Source of the DNA: JADJLQ01 sp038251405
Lineage (GTDB): Bacteria; Bacteroidota; Bacteroidia; Chitinophagales; Saprospiraceae
Length of the DNA: 64,000 nt
Direction: 5' to 3'
Assembly (NCBI GenBank): GCA_038251405.1
Contig: JBBSBH010000005.1
Location: 1 to 64,000, forward strand
In this document: piece by piece, positions 44,041 through 53,719 of the stretch
Layout: each line of letters starts with the position of its first letter
How positions within the stretch are numbered: the stretch's first letter is position 1
The notes under the pieces: generated by a model
Database searches by the model: none
What the model saw: the letters and a program-made list of their open reading frames with translations, nothing else
Told to the model about the DNA's origin: nothing
Position numbers and translations under genes: made by a program

Positions 44041-45594
44041 ATGGAAGCAACAAAGATTTTATGGGCCGACGATGAATTAGATCTCTTAAAACCCCAGGTA
44101 TATTTTCTCGAAAAAAAGGGATACCGATTTGTATTAGTAAGCAATGGTCATGATGCCTTGGAGGAATACCAAACCAATAAGGATATTGACATTGTCTTTT
44201 TAGACGAATCCATGCCTGGACTCTCCGGGCTGGAAACCCTGGCCAAGTTTAAAGCAATAAATCCCAACCTTCCCATTGTGATGATCACTAAAAATGAAAC
44301 CGAAGACATCATGGAGGAGGCCATCGGCTCACAGATCGATGACTACCTGATCAAACCGGTAAACCCTAATCAGGTTTTGCTGACACTAAAAAAAATCATA
44401 GACAATAAACGACTGGTACAGGTAAAGACAACATCCGATTATCTACAAGATTTTAGGAACATTTCTCTTCAAATCAATACCGTATCTAATCTGAAAGAAT
44501 GGGTAGAAATATATAAAGGCATTGTAAGCTGGGAAATGAAACTGGATCAATCTGACAATAATGAAATGAAACAGATACTGGCCGATCAGAAGTATGAAGC
44601 TAATAACGAATTTGTAAAGTTTGTGAGTAAAAACTATCACGATTGGATAGAAAAACCCAAGGACATTACCTTTTCTCATTTACTCATTAAAAACAAGGTC
44701 ATACCATTATTGTCCGCTGAAAAGCCAGTATTGATGATACTTTTAGATAATCTTAGATATGATCAATGGAAAACTATCGAACCAAAGGTTTCCGAACGGT
44801 TTAGAGTGGAGCAGGAAGAGTATTTTTTAAGCATTTTACCTACCACAACCCAATATAGCCGCAATGCGATATTCTCGGGTTTACTACCCGCTCAGATTGA
44901 ACAGAAATTTGAAGACTGGTGGTTAAATGATAATGAAAAAGGTGGTAAAAATTTGCATGAAGCTGAGCTATTAGAAAGACAATTACAGCGAAGTACAAAA
45001 CCTACCACAAAATGCACCTATACTAAAATCACTCAGGTAAATGATGCAAAAAATCTATCTGATAACTATACTCAATTTCTAAATCAACCATTAAATGTGA
45101 TCGTCTATAATTTTATAGATATGCTTTCGCATGCCCGCACTGAAATGGAGGTCTTAAAAGAGCTGGCTGGTGATGAAAAAGCCTATCGATCACTTACATT
45201 AAGCTGGTTTGCGAATTCTCCTTTGTGGTCATTACTTCAAAAATTAGCTGACAAGAAAATCACCATAGTCATAACTACTGATCACGGCACTATCAGAGTA
45301 CGTAACCCAATAAAAGTAGTAGGTGATAGAGAAACAACCACTAACCTTCGGTATAAAGTAGGTCGCAACTTAAATTACGATAGAAAAGAAGTCTTTGAAA
45401 TAAAAGATCCCAAAAAGGTTGGATTACCTTCACCCAATCTCAGCAGTACCTTCATTTTTGCGAAAAATGATGGCTTTTTTCTTTATCCCAATAATTACAA
45501 TTACTACCACAATTATTATCTGCACTCTTTCCAGCATGGCGGAGTTTCTATGGAAGAAATGATCTGCCCTTTTGTAGTATTAAGCCCCCGATGA
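44041..45594 (+). CDS. porX: PorX-type response regulator with PglZ domain (T9SS control)
   Basis: A 517-residue protein. Residues 1-125 are a receiver domain: acidic pair D10-D11, phospho-acceptor D55 in VFLDESMPG and Lys in YLIKPVNP. Residues about 200-515 are a PglZ/alkaline-phosphatase-like domain (LILLDNLRYDQWK-like block near 235 and TTDHGTIRV near 420). This fusion is PorX, which with PorY controls type IX secretion genes in Porphyromonas. Here it is not next to porY. It overlaps a convergent membrane-protein gene by 15 bases. Confidence 0.93.
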   Translation: MEATKILWADDELDLLKPQVYFLEKKGYRFVLVSNGHDALEEYQTNKDIDIVFLDESMPGLSGLETLAKFKAINPNLPIVMITKNETEDIMEEAIGSQIDDYLIKPVNPNQVLLTLKKIIDNKRLVQVKTTSDYLQDFRNISLQINTVSNLKEWVEIYKGIVSWEMKLDQSDNNEMKQILADQKYEANNEFVKFVSKNYHDWIEKPKDITFSHLLIKNKVIPLLSAEKPVLMILLDNLRYDQWKTIEPKVSERFRVEQEEYFLSILPTTTQYSRNAIFSGLLPAQIEQKFEDWWLNDNEKGGKNLHEAELLERQLQRSTKPTTKCTYTKITQVNDAKNLSDNYTQFLNQPLNVIVYNFIDMLSHARTEMEVLKELAGDEKAYRSLTLSWFANSPLWSLLQKLADKKITIVITTDHGTIRVRNPIKVVGDRETTTNLRYKVGRNLNYDRKEVFEIKDPKKVGLPSPNLSSTFIFAKNDGFFLYPNNYNYYHNYYLHSFQHGGVSMEEMICPFVVLSPR

Positions 45595-46035
45595 TTTGAT
45601 CAAAGGCTGGTATTGGGGATGACTGATAAGGTACTGATTCCAAACAACGGATTCGATTAAAACTGTAAATGAATCACCCATACTGCCTTTTTCCTTGAGT
45701 TTTATTTTTAAAAACTTCATCCAGCCAATAGAATATGGTTTAATAGATGATATACTATCAATAGAATACCTAAAAGTCTTCATATAGTTAGATATAAAAA
45801 TATATTCATGAGTGACATCTAATCTATTGAGTTTCCATACCGTGTACTTAAAAAAGGCCAGGGTAACCAGAAATAATCCAATCATGCCTATTCTATAGAA
45901 CCAATGCTCAAATAGAGGTGAAACTTCATCTCCTGCCTGAATAGTAGCCACCGTCCATGCCAGCATAAATACGGTATAAAATATGGGGATAAATATTTTT
46001 AAAAATAAGGTCCAGCCTGATGATATTCTTTGCAT
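45580..46035 (-). CDS. Small membrane protein of unknown function
   Basis: A 151-residue protein with two transmembrane segments (about 9-30 and 48-66) and a C-terminal domain of about 80 residues with a PH-like strand pattern (HEYIFISNYMKTFRYSIDSI). I do not know the family. It starts six bases after the tatC stop in the same direction, so it may be co-transcribed with tatC. Its 3' end overlaps porX. Confidence 0.75.
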   Translation of the reverse strand: MQRISSGWTLFLKIFIPIFYTVFMLAWTVATIQAGDEVSPLFEHWFYRIGMIGLFLVTLAFFKYTVWKLNRLDVTHEYIFISNYMKTFRYSIDSISSIKPYSIGWMKFLKIKLKEKGSMGDSFTVLIESVVWNQYLISHPQYQPLIKSSGA

Positions 46036-46041
46036 TATAAA

Positions 46042-46890
46042 TTAGTCTTGTGGAGAATCATCATGATCGTACTCCTCCTCATCTTTGTCTTCGACTTTAT
46101 CATCATCTTTGGGAAGAGGATTTACTCTTTTAGCAATGAATATACTGACTTCGTAAAGCATGATCAATGGCAAGCTTACCAATATTTGAGAAGCGACATC
46201 AGGCGGCGTAATTACCGCGGCCACAACTATAATAACGACAATGGCATGCCTTCGAAATGATCGCAAAAATTCAGCGGTAACTATTCCTACTTTAGCTAAA
46301 AAATATACCACTATGGGCAATTCGAAAATCAATCCGAGCGGAAGAATAAACATAGTAAGATAACTTACATAAGAATCAAGCGTAACTGTATTTTGAATAT
46401 CGGGAGAGATTTCATAATTACTCAAAAAAGAAATTCCAAATGGTGTCACTATATAATACCCAAATAATACCCCTGTAAAAAACAAGAGCGAACATATGAA
46501 TACTACGCCTCTGATGGCTTTTTGCTCTTTAGTGTACAATCCTGGCTTTACAAATCTCCACACTTCCCAAAGGACATACGGGAAAGCAACTATAAATCCA
46601 ATCCAAAAAGAGGAAACCATATGCATCATAAATTGCTCACCAAAATCCCGGGTAAACATGACCAATTTTGCATTGGGACCAAAACAAAGTTTGTCAGAAA
46701 TCCCGCAAAACAACCGATATAGAAAGAAATCTTGTCGGGTAGGCCCAAGAATAATTCTCCACACAAAGTCTTTAAAAATAAACACTACAATAGAGCTGAC
46801 CAGAATGGCTGCCACTGATCTGATAATATGCCATCTCAATTCTTCCAGGTGGTCGAGAAACGACATTTCCTGATCATTGTCTTTTTTCAT
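46042..46890 (-). CDS. tatC: Twin-arginine translocase subunit TatC
   Basis: A 282-residue integral membrane protein with six predicted helices. It opens with MSFLDHLEELRWHIIRS, the conserved TatC start. FPYVLWEVWRFVKPGLY is the cytoplasmic signal-binding loop. The last 25 residues are very acidic. It exports folded proteins with RR signals; one candidate cargo, the DinB-like protein at 52954, is in this window. TatA is not seen here. Confidence 0.96.
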   Translation of the reverse strand: MKKDNDQEMSFLDHLEELRWHIIRSVAAILVSSIVVFIFKDFVWRIILGPTRQDFFLYRLFCGISDKLCFGPNAKLVMFTRDFGEQFMMHMVSSFWIGFIVAFPYVLWEVWRFVKPGLYTKEQKAIRGVVFICSLLFFTGVLFGYYIVTPFGISFLSNYEISPDIQNTVTLDSYVSYLTMFILPLGLIFELPIVVYFLAKVGIVTAEFLRSFRRHAIVVIIVVAAVITPPDVASQILVSLPLIMLYEVSIFIAKRVNPLPKDDDKVEDKDEEEYDHDDSPQD

Positions 46891-46898
46891 TAGGATTG

Positions 46899-46906
46899 CA
46901 AAAATA
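46899..46906 (-). promoter_or_regulatory. -7 promoter box of tatC
   Basis: TATTTTTG on the minus strand matches TAnnTTTG, eight bases before the ATG. The predicted leader is about five bases. Confidence 0.45.
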
Positions 46907-47028
46907 AAAGCATTATTGATTATAACCCATCTTATATTAGATTATTGGACGAGTGAATTCAAATTCAAAGTAAATAATACGTTTTTAAGGTTAATTTTAC
47001 GTTCTATTATATAGAAAACTATTTTTCA

Positions 47029-48255
47029 TTGAGGATTCGATTTTTCTTAGTTCTGATTTTAATAACTGTAGTTTGTATAACTGGCAATTTCCTAAGCGCA
47101 CAAACTGATAAAAATTTAATTAGTTATTTCAGTTTTGATTCTTGCACAGTAAAAGACAAATTAAATAATGCCAGTTCCGCTTCAGTGGGTCCTCTAAACT
47201 GTGCGTGTGGTGTGGAAGGCTCATCACTAAACTGGAATGGCGGATTGAATTTCGCCAGCTGGGATTCTCCTGCATTGCAAACATTACTTACCTCCAATTT
47301 TACAGTAAGTTTCTATATTAAGCCTGACCAATCAGCGGTGGGTGTTATGGATATATTATCCAAGCGAAGCAAGTGTGGAATAGATAGTTTATTTACTATA
47401 AGATATCTCGCAGATGATCATTCCATTTTTGCAGAATTGATAGGTCGGGTAGATAATAAAGGTTCTCTTTCTGCAAAACTACCTGCAAATTACTGTTGGT
47501 ATCAAATAGCTTTTACAAAAAATGGGCAAAAGTTGAGCCTTTATGTTAACGGGGAAGAAAAAGACTTTAAAATAAATAATTACACCATTTCCGTTGAAAA
47601 TAAAGCTAAAGTAGAGCTCGCCAACAGTCCATGTCTTGGTGTGACTGATATCCGGTTTAAGGGAGCTTTAGATGAATTAAAGTTTTATTCCAGGGCCCTT
47701 ACAAATGTTGAAATCAAGGCCATGTACAAAGAAGTCGATAAGCTCATTACCAAAGATACAATTTTGGTAAAAGGCCAGAGCGTGCATATTCGAAAGAATC
47801 CTTCATGTGCTAATTCTTATAGCTGGAGTCCAACAGGAGGGATACAAAATGCAACAGATCCATTAACCACAATTTCACCTAATACAACTACTACCTATAC
47901 ATTATCTTCTACTCAAGATGGATGTACCATACATGATAGCTTAAAAGTGACTGTAGTAGATGCCTCGGCATTGGATTGTAATAAAATTAATTTGCCTAAC
48001 GCCTTTACACCTAACGGAGATGGCTTGAATGATGTATTCAGAATCAGTAATCAATATGTGATCACCAGTATGGAATCATTCGAGATATTTGATCGATGGG
48101 GCTCAAAAGTTTTTTCAGGTACTACTCCTACTTCATCATGGGATGGAAAATTTGGGAATCAACCTGTAAATCCTGGATTGTTTGTCTATCATTTGAAATA
48201 CACGTGCAATGGGGTACTGAAGCATAAAAGTGGTAGCTTTAATTTGATCAGATAA
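47029..48255 (+). CDS. LamG-type protein with gliding/T9SS type B C-terminal domain
   Basis: A 408-residue exported protein. The TTG start gives a good signal peptide ending FLSAQ at about residue 25; no ATG is available in frame. Residues about 30-235 are a concanavalin/LamG fold (SLYVNGEEKDF, ALDELKFYSRALTNVEIK). A short PKD/Ig-like segment follows (SYSWSPTGG). The end, NLPNAFTPNGDGLNDVF to SGSFNLIR, is a type B (CHU_C) sorting domain for the type IX system. Surface display is expected. Confidence 0.88.
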   Translation: MRIRFFLVLILITVVCITGNFLSAQTDKNLISYFSFDSCTVKDKLNNASSASVGPLNCACGVEGSSLNWNGGLNFASWDSPALQTLLTSNFTVSFYIKPDQSAVGVMDILSKRSKCGIDSLFTIRYLADDHSIFAELIGRVDNKGSLSAKLPANYCWYQIAFTKNGQKLSLYVNGEEKDFKINNYTISVENKAKVELANSPCLGVTDIRFKGALDELKFYSRALTNVEIKAMYKEVDKLITKDTILVKGQSVHIRKNPSCANSYSWSPTGGIQNATDPLTTISPNTTTTYTLSSTQDGCTIHDSLKVTVVDASALDCNKINLPNAFTPNGDGLNDVFRISNQYVITSMESFEIFDRWGSKVFSGTTPTSSWDGKFGNQPVNPGLFVYHLKYTCNGVLKHKSGSFNLIR

Positions 48256-48269
48256 GTTCAGGTAAGAAA

Positions 48270-49193
48270 TTAATTTGGAGAACTCTTGCTCCAAAAACTA
48301 GCCAATAAAGATCCGGTAATATTCATTAATGGTCCGAATAGTGTAGCGGCTAACCCTACTGTGGCTACTTTTCCCATTTGTACAGCTAGTGCAGATGCCA
48401 AGCCACCATTTTGTAATCCAGTTTCAATAGCTATGGTGCGGCAATCTTGCTCAGGAAGTTTAAATATTTTTTTAGAAGTAAGGTAGCCTAAAACAAAACC
48501 CATTAAATTATGAATAGTTACTGCGAGCAATAATAGTCCACCCACGTTTACTAACGAGTCATGCCCTGCTGCAGTAACAGTCAATATCACATAGCCAATT
48601 CCTGCCATCGACAGTAATGGCAATATTTTTTGCAATTTAACGGCAATAGTCTTTGCATAAGTATTGATCAAATATCCCAATGCAATAGGTAAGATCACTA
48701 TCTTAGTGATATCCCACATCATTCCCCAAAAATTAACTTCTATAAGTCCGCCCCCAAGGTTTTTCATAAAAAAAGGAGTGAATACAGGCGCTAATAAAGT
48801 AGCACACGAAGTAATAGTAACTGATAATGCAACATTAGCTTTAGCGATATAGGCCATTACATTCGAGGCCAGGCCACTGGGGCTACTTCCTATTAATATA
48901 AGACCAGCTGCTATCTCAGCCGGAAAGCTAAATATCTTCGTCAATGAAAATCCAACCAAAGGCATAAATAAAAACTGACAAATCAAACCGACATATACTC
49001 CTTTAGGATTCTGAATGATTCCTTTAAAATCTTCTGTGGTCATAGTAGTACCCATTCCAAACATAATAACCATAAGCATGGTAGGGATTAGTTTGGTAAG
49101 CTTTACTCCTCCAACCTGTAAGAAATATTGTGGAAAAAAATAAGCTACTACTACTATCAGAAGAATAAAAATGGTATAAATATATTTTTTCAT
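48270..49193 (-). CDS. Bile acid:sodium symporter family transporter
   Basis: A 307-residue membrane protein with nine or ten hydrophobic segments. Signatures of the BASS family include FGMGTTMTTEDFKGII, LIGSSPSGLASNVMAYIAKA and the ETGLQNGGLASAL block. It probably moves an organic anion with sodium; the solute is unknown. It converges with the T9SS cargo gene. Confidence 0.92.
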   Translation of the reverse strand: MKKYIYTIFILLIVVVAYFFPQYFLQVGGVKLTKLIPTMLMVIMFGMGTTMTTEDFKGIIQNPKGVYVGLICQFLFMPLVGFSLTKIFSFPAEIAAGLILIGSSPSGLASNVMAYIAKANVALSVTITSCATLLAPVFTPFFMKNLGGGLIEVNFWGMMWDITKIVILPIALGYLINTYAKTIAVKLQKILPLLSMAGIGYVILTVTAAGHDSLVNVGGLLLLAVTIHNLMGFVLGYLTSKKIFKLPEQDCRTIAIETGLQNGGLASALAVQMGKVATVGLAATLFGPLMNITGSLLASFWSKSSPN

Positions 49194-49280
49194 ATCACTT
49201 ATAAATAAATGATGAATATAGATAAATTTTACTTTAATAAATCAACCTTTGCCCGTCTAAATTTTGTATAAATACCGAAA

Positions 49281-52200
49281 CTACTCTTTCACAAATTTTA
49301 TACTGCCGGATTTGCCATCAATAGCAGCATTGAAAACATACATGCCGGCAGCTAATCTGTTTACAGGAATAGAAACCAATTGCAATCCGGAGCTATATTT
49401 AGCGCTCAAATTCCATTGCAATTTTCCAGTAATATCATAAATAGAAAAAATACTCTCCGACCTGGTAACCGGCTGATTCCACTGGAGGGCCAGATTATTA
49501 TTAGTGACAGGATTGGGTAAAAGCCTGAGTGCATATCGAGTGAGCGCTTCATTATTTGTAGCAGTAGAAATCGCCCTTTCCCCATTAGCAAACCAAACTC
49601 CAAGTTTTGCACTATTTATCAATGCTGAGGCAGAACCAATTGCATTAATTTTAGAATTATCGACATTTACTTGTCCAATTACTTTAGACCCACTGGTAGT
49701 CTGCGCATTAAAAATCACTTTATCGTCTGTTTTAGAATAATTTGGCCAGCTCAATTGTCCATTTACAAAAATGGTATCGATCTTTCCGGTTTCAGTGTTT
49801 CCACCTAAACACAAATAAGTAGTACCTCCGGTTTTTTCTATCAACATATCAAATGCGATAATAAAAGGGCTATTCTTAGAAAATGTTGGATTACCTACAC
49901 TGGTCTTTTCGGGTAATTGACCGAATAATTTAGAGATCTTACCATCACCAAATGTCCTGGTAGATTTATTATAAACTCTTAAAAAAGATATATCCCAATA
50001 TTCAACATCCGCACCAGCTGAATTACTGATGGTATTGTTTGCATCATAAATCAGGGTAGTGCCACTATAGTCAAATTCCATAGCATCTGAATAGTTTACC
50101 GCTCCAGTTTTTATACCGTTGGAAAAAGTTGGATTATACAAGGTAAAAAACTTCCATTCTTGAGCATCGAAATCGAATACATCAATCATATTTTCCTGTG
50201 CATCTTTGACTGCGGCCAATAAATTACCTTGCCTTGAAATTACCACATTACGCCAAATTGGTTCAGATTGAAGGATTCCTGCGTCCGTAACTTTACCCAA
50301 TGACCAATCAATAATGATATAATGAATCTTTTTGTCTTTACCTATAAAAACGATTGAAGTTCCATCATCTGTGACACTGGGCCTGCTAAGTGGCGGCACC
50401 GTAGAGAATGGATTAGCTACTATTTTTCCAGTAGCATCGGCTAGAAACAAGCCTGTCTGAGCATCATCAGTATATACGATAAAATCCTGACCTGGATTCG
50501 TCTGTACATCTTGCTGAGTGGTGGTAGAAGCACCATCCAAAATACCTACTGCGTCGAAAGCCGCTTTTGCAGCAATCACCTCTGCTCCATTTGCACCATA
50601 CAAATCAGCTGTAGACTGGATCACTGCTTTCCTGCAATCTATGAACCTGGAACTACGGGTAAGATATTTGGTCAGAGTACGATAATAAACTTTTTCGGCT
50701 TTATTCAGGTCATTGATTGCTGTGGTGAATTTATAAAATGCCCAATTTGGAATACCACTATTTATATGTACTCCGCCGTTATCTTCAGTGCCTTTGTATC
50801 TTTCAGAATAAATTCTGGGTTGATACCCAGGGTCGCTTAATTGATTCCCCCCATTATGTGGGTCAATAAAACTTCGCAAAACACCAGTAGGGAATATTGA
50901 TTTTTTCACCACATCTTCACCCATACCCCAGTCGTCGCGATCAATGAGTCTGCCAAAAACATCTGCAAAAGATTCATTCAAGGCACCACTTTCAGTATCG
51001 TAGTCCAGGTTTGCTGTAGTTTGGATTACTCCATGTGACAATTCATGACCTGCAACATCCAGAGCTTTAGCAAGTGGTAAAAATGCATCTTTTCCATTTC
51101 CATAAAACATAGCTTCTCCATCCCAAAATGCATTGTCCATTTGCTTGCCGTCCTCTTCTACAATATTTACCAGAGAAATAATATTTCCTCCTTTACCATT
51201 AACAGAGCTGCGTCCAAATGTATTTAAGTAATAACTATAAGCAACTCCTGCATTGAAGTGAGCAGAAGTCGCGGTTTGGCTGATCCATCCATTATTTGTT
51301 GGTGAATTAATCAAGGCAGGATTGAAAGATTTAAAAGCCGGACTAGAATTTTTACCATCAAAAGTCCAAATCACTCCCGTTGGTTCTTCATTATCATTTC
51401 CTATAGATACAAACATGGGTCGGGAAGCATCTACCAGGTAAAATGTACTGCCATCCTGATAGGTATTGAGTGTAATGGTCTTTCCGAAGAGGTCGACAGT
51501 ATTAGAAGTAGTATTACCAAAATCAAAATTAGTAGCTTTTACATAGGTATTTGTTTTAGATTCAGGTTTATTGGGTTCAATAAATGAATGACTTTCATGT
51601 TCGGGTAAGAAAGAACAAGTATTATTGTATTTCTTAAGTATCTCACCACTATGCGCATCTATTTTATAGATCCAAATATCTAGACCATTGGCGATTATAG
51701 AAACTACATATGCCAGGTGAGCCACATCCTGATCATCATAATAGATATTCATTTCTGAGGTAACTCTGTCTCTATGAATAAGTTTCAGGAACGAGGCTGA
51801 AATCACTTCTACATATTTGTTCTGAGTCTGCAGGTCTTTAATAATAATATCGCGAGCTTGTTCAGGTGATAATGAGGCGTTTAGATCTAATTTTAAAGGA
51901 CTTGGAAAAACTATTCCATTTACATGGTTCATTTCATCATTCTTACCATGGACTATTAATTCTCCACCATAGATAGGTATTCCTTTATAAGATTGAATTA
52001 CTTTTATGTGTTGCATTCCAAGATCATCAACCTCTTTAGAGACATATGCAAATTCCTTAGTTACATCCGAAATTTTAAGTTGTACTTTGAACTGATTTAA
52101 AAAAGCATAAACCGAACTATTTGCAGCTCTTTGATTAAAGCTGAGTTTACTACTACTCTGAGCCCAAAATGAATGTCCATTCAAATCTGTAAAGTCAACA

Positions 52201-52418
52201 CTTCCCAGCTGAGTATTACCAGTACCTGGCACGAATTGTAACGATTTGTAATCAATCGGATCCTCAGAATTTGCCCGGGATTTCAATAACCCAGGCACCT
52301 TTTTTACAGGTAGCGGTTGGTTTATAGAAGGTGAAGAACCACCAAATTGGACTGTTTTAAAATTGGATTGGGCACTCGCCATAGTACTTAGTACCAGTAG
52401 AAGTATTATTCCTCGCAT
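49281..52418 (-). CDS. M4 (thermolysin) metallopeptidase with T9SS type A tail
   Basis: A 1045-residue secreted protease. A signal peptide ends TMASAQ at 16. An FTP/PepSY-type propeptide covers about 80-265. The M4 domain has HELSH at 458-462 and GALNESFAD at 478-486 (Glu482 as third zinc ligand). Residues about 640-950 hold PD40-like beta-propeller strands (DFIVYTDDAQTGLFLAD). The last 75 residues, from LPNPVTNN to GSIKFVKE, form a type A sorting domain for type IX secretion. A secreted, self-activated protease is expected. Confidence 0.94.
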   Translation of the reverse strand: MRGIILLLVLSTMASAQSNFKTVQFGGSSPSINQPLPVKKVPGLLKSRANSEDPIDYKSLQFVPGTGNTQLGSVDFTDLNGHSFWAQSSSKLSFNQRAANSSVYAFLNQFKVQLKISDVTKEFAYVSKEVDDLGMQHIKVIQSYKGIPIYGGELIVHGKNDEMNHVNGIVFPSPLKLDLNASLSPEQARDIIIKDLQTQNKYVEVISASFLKLIHRDRVTSEMNIYYDDQDVAHLAYVVSIIANGLDIWIYKIDAHSGEILKKYNNTCSFLPEHESHSFIEPNKPESKTNTYVKATNFDFGNTTSNTVDLFGKTITLNTYQDGSTFYLVDASRPMFVSIGNDNEEPTGVIWTFDGKNSSPAFKSFNPALINSPTNNGWISQTATSAHFNAGVAYSYYLNTFGRSSVNGKGGNIISLVNIVEEDGKQMDNAFWDGEAMFYGNGKDAFLPLAKALDVAGHELSHGVIQTTANLDYDTESGALNESFADVFGRLIDRDDWGMGEDVVKKSIFPTGVLRSFIDPHNGGNQLSDPGYQPRIYSERYKGTEDNGGVHINSGIPNWAFYKFTTAINDLNKAEKVYYRTLTKYLTRSSRFIDCRKAVIQSTADLYGANGAEVIAAKAAFDAVGILDGASTTTQQDVQTNPGQDFIVYTDDAQTGLFLADATGKIVANPFSTVPPLSRPSVTDDGTSIVFIGKDKKIHYIIIDWSLGKVTDAGILQSEPIWRNVVISRQGNLLAAVKDAQENMIDVFDFDAQEWKFFTLYNPTFSNGIKTGAVNYSDAMEFDYSGTTLIYDANNTISNSAGADVEYWDISFLRVYNKSTRTFGDGKISKLFGQLPEKTSVGNPTFSKNSPFIIAFDMLIEKTGGTTYLCLGGNTETGKIDTIFVNGQLSWPNYSKTDDKVIFNAQTTSGSKVIGQVNVDNSKINAIGSASALINSAKLGVWFANGERAISTATNNEALTRYALRLLPNPVTNNNLALQWNQPVTRSESIFSIYDITGKLQWNLSAKYSSGLQLVSIPVNRLAAGMYVFNAAIDGKSGSIKFVKE

Positions 52419-52433
52419 ATCAATTTATACTTT

Positions 52434-52874
52434 TTATTGTTTTGGAATGAGATCAATTAATTGGTTGTAAAAAGTCTTAAGGTTTCCAGGAATTTGAAGC
52501 GTTCTATTCCAGACTATTTTTTTCTCTTGTTTTTTGGCATTACAGAAAGTAACATAGGTATAGGTATTACCGGGATCATTTAGTTGCATAGAATCGATAC
52601 CCAAAAATTCGTAGTTGTTAAATATTGAAATTAATTGGTCAGCAAGTACTTTATTGATTAATTCAAAACTATCCTTTTCAAAGGGTTGCTTTTTATAGAC
52701 ATCACCATTCTCGAGTAAAGCATATTTGTATACCAATCCAGTAAAACCACCTCCATAACCAAAATAAATAATATTACCAGGGTATTTGTCCATTTTTTCT
52801 TGTGCCAAAATAGGTGTTAACAAACTCATGGATACAAATAAAGATAAGAATGAAAGGCAAATACTTCTTTTCAT
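52434..52874 (-). CDS. Small exported hypothetical protein
   Basis: About 146 residues from the ATG at 52874, which starts a signal peptide (MKRSICLSFLSLFVSMSLLT, cut near ILAQ). A longer frame to 52925 adds residues that would hide it. The mature part has a glycine-rich start (IIYFGYGGGFTGL) and resembles small DUF6438-type proteins in layout. No function is known. It is 15 bases upstream of the M4 protease gene and likely in the same transcript. Confidence 0.75.
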   Translation of the reverse strand: MKRSICLSFLSLFVSMSLLTPILAQEKMDKYPGNIIYFGYGGGFTGLVYKYALLENGDVYKKQPFEKDSFELINKVLADQLISIFNNYEFLGIDSMQLNDPGNTYTYVTFCNAKKQEKKIVWNRTLQIPGNLKTFYNQLIDLIPKQ

Positions 52875-52953
52875 GCCCATTTGACGAAACACATTCCAAA
52901 GATATCTTAATAAACGGTTAAACAAATTTCTAGGTTAAAATTATACTCCATTA

Positions 52954-53568
52954 TCATTTGGCCCGTTTGGCATACCAGGTCATCTGGCCCCGATGATTTG
53001 CATAGTGCTCTGTCACATGAAACCACATACAGAAATGGTTCCAATCCCAGTCTTTTTTAGGAATTTCTAAAAGCCATTTGTCGTCTAACTTTTTCATTTC
53101 AGCTTTTGTTTTTGCTCTCACTTCATCGATAGCATCTTTGTAATAGCTCAACGGATTTCCCTTAATTTTTAATCGAGCCTCTTCACCCAGGTCCATGGCT
53201 ACCCCCCATTTTGCCTTATTTTCTGCCGTAAAATCTTCTAATTTACTGAACGTAATATCTTGATAAATGACTTCCGTCGCTGCTACATGCATCATTAACG
53301 AACCTATAGTATTAGAGTTTTCATCATGCAAATAATCTAATTCTTGTATGCTCAGTTTAGAATTGTAGGTTGTAACGGTATTGCTCACCCAGTCCAGCAT
53401 AGAAATCAGTGATCCGATCAATGGTGAAAAGCCTTCTTTCGGTCCAAGATGATTGATATTATCATCAGCAATGGGATATTTAGGGTTAATAGGTGAAAGG
53501 CCAGGTGCTAAGATTAAAGAACTAGTACCTAAAGTTGCGAGAAAGTCTCTTCTGGTATTATTTTTCAT
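52954..53568 (-). CDS. DinB-like protein with a Tat signal
   Basis: A 204-residue protein. The N-terminus NNTRRDFLATLGTSSLILA carries a twin-arginine motif and hydrophobic stretch. The rest looks like the DinB/YfiT four-helix fold: His in GSLMMHVAATEV and HVTEHYANHRGQMTWY give the metal-binding triad. DinB-like proteins are usually cytoplasmic thiol-linked transferases or hydrolases, so export is unusual. The activity is unknown. Confidence 0.85.
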   Translation of the reverse strand: MKNNTRRDFLATLGTSSLILAPGLSPINPKYPIADDNINHLGPKEGFSPLIGSLISMLDWVSNTVTTYNSKLSIQELDYLHDENSNTIGSLMMHVAATEVIYQDITFSKLEDFTAENKAKWGVAMDLGEEARLKIKGNPLSYYKDAIDEVRAKTKAEMKKLDDKWLLEIPKKDWDWNHFCMWFHVTEHYANHRGQMTWYAKRAK

Positions 53569-53593
53569 TGAATCTAAACTGTTTTCTATTCAC

Positions 53594-53601
53594 CAAAAGT
53601 A
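53594..53601 (-). promoter_or_regulatory. -7 promoter box of the DinB-like gene
   Basis: TACTTTTG on the minus strand matches TAnnTTTG, 26 bases before the ATG. Confidence 0.4.
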
Positions 53602-53719
53602 GAACAAGAATTTGATATACCTATTGAAAACTTCGGCTAAAAGTCCCCCTTGACTTCAAAGCATTTATAGCGTACCTTGCACGTTTTGAATAGTTGTTAA
53701 CTACCAAAACAAACTAGGC

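Noticed and set aside
46030..46260. A 76-codon plus-strand frame over the end of tatC
   Set aside because: Shadow of the TatC acidic tail; no protein-like features beyond that.
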